From assembly GCA_020741755.1 (NCBI GenBank), contig DYYI01000100.1, positions 1 through 13,678 on the forward strand: 13,678 bases of DNA, given 5' to 3'. Positions 11,766 through 13,678 of the stretch are shown here, piece after piece. Origin of the DNA: Aliicoccus persicus_A. Its GTDB lineage: Bacteria; Bacillota; Bacilli; Staphylococcales; Salinicoccaceae. Numbering within the stretch: position 1 is the stretch's first letter; each line of letters opens with the position of its first letter. Under the pieces are notes generated by a model. That model saw only the letters and a program-made list of their open reading frames with translations. It did no database searches and was not told the origin of the DNA. Made by a program: the position numbers and the translations under genes.

Positions 11766-13010
11766 ATGTTACTAAAAAACACAGGGAACATAATCATTGC
11801 ACCTCAGTCAGTGACAGATAATCCAACCAAGTGTCTGCGTTGTAAAAATGATAAGAAAGATCTGTTTTACACGTATACTTCAGAATATTATAACGGTACG
11901 GTCACCTATTGTATGAACTGTGTACAGCTTGGTGCGATGACCGATCGAACACCGCTAATAGGTGTAGAAGTAGTAAGTAGTAAGGAGCGGGCACAGTTTA
12001 TTTTAGATTTTGAGCTAAGTGAAATTCAGAAGAATGCATCACAAGCATTGTTAAAAGCGAGCATTAAGAATAGAAATGTTTTGCTCTCGGCAGTTACGGG
12101 TGCAGGTAAAACGGAGATTACTTTCGAAAGCATTTCAGCGGCGCGCCAGGCAGGTAAACGCGTCGCATTTATTGCACCGAGAATCGATGTCGTCAAAGAG
12201 ATTTATTTGCGTTTAAGTACAGCATTTATGAATTCGAGAATTGATTTGAAATATGATGGTGTGAAATTAGAATTTGAGCATCAATTTCTTGTTGCAACCG
12301 TGCAGCAATTGTTTAATTATCACCATCATTTTGACTTAATTATTGTCGATGAAACGGATGCATTTCCCCTGACGACAGATGATACATTGATGCAGGCAAT
12401 AAAGAGCGCTGCGACAACGGATCATAGTATTATTTTTATGACAGCAACCCCATCAAAACGGATGTTGAAATTTTTAGGACAATATGAAACTGTCACAATT
12501 AATAAACGCTATCACGGTCATCCACTTGCGATACCTCAGTTAGAATGGCAAGACGTTATTAATCAGATGAGAAAAAAGAAAACAAATAAACGATTGGTAG
12601 ATCTGCTGAGGAAAATTGTTGCAGAGAAACGAAAAGTACTCGTATTTGTTCCGGAAATTGAACTGATGCACCAATTAGAAGCCTTGCTTATGCACCACTT
12701 CGATAGTATGACTTCAGTTTATAGCGATGATGTACTCCGGTATGACAAAGTAGATGCCATACGTGAATCTAAAATAGAAATATTGTTAACGACGACGATT
12801 TTAGAGCGTGGCGTCACGTTTTCCTATTTGGACGTGATCGTCATTGGTGCAGATCATTATGATTTTAGCAGCTTGATGCAAATATGTGGAAGAGTTGGTA
12901 GAAAGATTGATGATCCCATCGGACACATTTATTTCTTTACTGAATTTCAGACGTTGGATCTCATCCGTACGGTTAAAACAATCCATCAATTGAATGGGGC
13001 GGAGTCATGA
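11766..13010 (+). CDS. comFA: Competence DNA helicase/translocase ComFA
   Basis: The 414-residue superfamily 2 ATPase is required for transformation; in B. subtilis it helps pull single-stranded DNA through the ComEC channel at the inner membrane face. A four-cysteine zinc site (Cys23, Cys26, Cys49, Cys52) lies before the helicase core, as in ComFA. Helicase motifs are Walker A TGAGKTE (111-117), motif II DETD (195-198), motif III TATPS (226-230), a C-terminal RecA lobe with VLVFVPEIEL (291-300), TTTILERGVTF (342-352) and motif VI QICGRVGR (372-379). All catalytic residues are intact. The length is slightly below B. subtilis ComFA, mainly at the N-terminus. GGGGG at 11757-11761 is a modest ribosome binding site. 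The stop overlaps the comFC start (ATGA). It is normally induced by competence regulators; no clear ComK or sigma-H site is visible between it and fakB1. Confidence 0.95.
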   Translation: MLLKNTGNIIIAPQSVTDNPTKCLRCKNDKKDLFYTYTSEYYNGTVTYCMNCVQLGAMTDRTPLIGVEVVSSKERAQFILDFELSEIQKNASQALLKASIKNRNVLLSAVTGAGKTEITFESISAARQAGKRVAFIAPRIDVVKEIYLRLSTAFMNSRIDLKYDGVKLEFEHQFLVATVQQLFNYHHHFDLIIVDETDAFPLTTDDTLMQAIKSAATTDHSIIFMTATPSKRMLKFLGQYETVTINKRYHGHPLAIPQLEWQDVINQMRKKKTNKRLVDLLRKIVAEKRKVLVFVPEIELMHQLEALLMHHFDSMTSVYSDDVLRYDKVDAIRESKIEILLTTTILERGVTFSYLDVIVIGADHYDFSSLMQICGRVGRKIDDPIGHIYFFTEFQTLDLIRTVKTIHQLNGAES

Positions 13011-13678
13011 TTTGTTTATATTGTCACGCGCAATTGAGACATCATATCGATATATTTTCCTTGTTTCAAAAGCCAAGTGTTATCTGTCAAACATGTGAAA
13101 AAAAACTGTTGCCAGATAGAATTTCACCAACGTGTAAACGATGTGCCAATAAAGTCGAAGAGGCAGTTGAGCGTTGCGAGAGTTGTCTGTTTTTAAGTCA
13201 GTCATTTAAACATTTGCCGAATAGAATATATACAGTATTTGATTACAATAAAGAAGTGAAGCAACTATTTCATCGCTATAAGTTTGTTAATGATGCAGCG
13301 ATGAGTGCTGTCATTGCGCAATTTATTAAAGTAGATTTTAAAAAGTATGATCTTGTTATTCCAATTCCAATTTCAAATAAGAGATTAAAAGAGCGTACGT
13401 ACAATCAAGTGTCCTTGGTGCTCGATCGATTAAACGTCAGCTATTCGACTATTTTAAAGACGAATAAAGTTAAGCGCCAATCAGAACTAACAAAAGCAGA
13501 GCGTTTGCGTGAACAACAAATTTTTTTTGTGCATGAATCGGACACGGAACGGGTAAATGAAGCGAACATATTGTTAGTGGATGATATATACACGACAGGA
13601 ATTACTGTGCATCAAGCAATTCAGGAACTTTATGCACATAATTGTAAGAATATCGACCTGTTAACGTTTTCAAGAAGC
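13007..13678 (+). CDS. comFC: Competence protein ComFC (phosphoribosyltransferase-like), 3' end cut
   Basis: The frame opens at the ATG overlapping the comFA stop and stays open to the window edge (224 codons, starting MICLYCHAQL), so only a few residues and the stop are missing judged by family length. Four CxxC pairs at Cys3/6, 27/30, 43/46 and 57/60 suggest zinc binding at the N-terminus. A type I phosphoribosyltransferase fold follows, with VIPIPISNKRLKERTYNQ (117-134) and the PRPP motif ILLVDDIYTTGIT (188-200). The family acts in uptake and transformation together with ComFA, probably in handling incoming single-stranded DNA, with exact activity unsettled. It is co-translated with comFA. 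Residues look intact. In S. aureus the hibernation factor gene hpf follows; it is outside this window. Confidence 0.93.
   Translation, partial: MICLYCHAQLRHHIDIFSLFQKPSVICQTCEKKLLPDRISPTCKRCANKVEEAVERCESCLFLSQSFKHLPNRIYTVFDYNKEVKQLFHRYKFVNDAAMSAVIAQFIKVDFKKYDLVIPIPISNKRLKERTYNQVSLVLDRLNVSYSTILKTNKVKRQSELTKAERLREQQIFFVHESDTERVNEANILLVDDIYTTGITVHQAIQELYAHNCKNIDLLTFSRS

Noticed and set aside
1..13678. Mobile elements, tRNA, rRNA, CRISPR or prophage genes
   Set aside because: No transposase or integrase-like frame, no direct repeat array and no cloverleaf-like or rRNA sequence was seen; gene content is ordinary core chromosome.

Overview
The window looks like core chromosome of a low-G+C Firmicute of the family Staphylococcaceae. 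The gene order (sst-type iron-siderophore operon, murB, gdpS-like GGDEF gene, tagO, YvyE-family gene, fakB1-like gene, comFA, comFC) is one I recall from Staphylococcus aureus. Very acidic secreted proteins and an EMYY-motif lipoprotein fit a relative such as Macrococcus or another non-aureus genus, but I cannot fix the genus. I see no mobile element, rRNA, tRNA, CRISPR array or phage gene, and no gene-free stretch longer than about 300 bases.

Layout. (1) 1-1094, plus strand: a YtkA-like His-rich lipoprotein, missing only the first two bases of its start codon, then a short SDR-fold protein that has lost most catalytic residues. (2) 1203-5111, plus: an extended -10 promoter with two adjacent Fur-type palindromes, then a tightly overlapping operon of two FecCD permeases, an ATPase and a substrate-binding protein (sstABCD-like). 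The binding protein has no lipobox cysteine, which is unexpected in a Gram-positive. (3) 5202-6119, minus: murB. (4) 6244-7125, plus: an EMYY-motif coiled-coil lipoprotein. (5) 7177-7425, minus: an 82-residue two-helix membrane protein. (6) 7536-7856, plus: the thioredoxin-like YtxJ. (7) 7888-8937, minus: a membrane GGDEF protein (GdpS-like), divergent from (8) tagO at 9058-10116, plus. (9) 10113-10742, minus: a YvyE/IMPACT protein whose stop codon overlaps that of tagO. (10) 10836-11702, plus: a DegV/FakB fatty-acid-binding protein. (11) 11766-13678, plus: comFA and comFC, coupled by an ATGA overlap; comFC runs off the end with only its last residues missing.

The genes serve iron uptake (sst), cell-wall and wall teichoic acid synthesis (murB, tagO), thiol redox balance (ytxJ), fatty acid use (fakB1) and competence DNA uptake (comF). 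Gene ends are closed by intrinsic terminators, several shared by convergent genes. No wholly new system is evident. The best leads are the Cys-less SstD-like protein, the degenerate SDR, the 26-bp perfect palindrome on the gdpS promoter, the terminator hairpin inside the overlapping tagO/yvyE ends, and the terminator directly before comFA.
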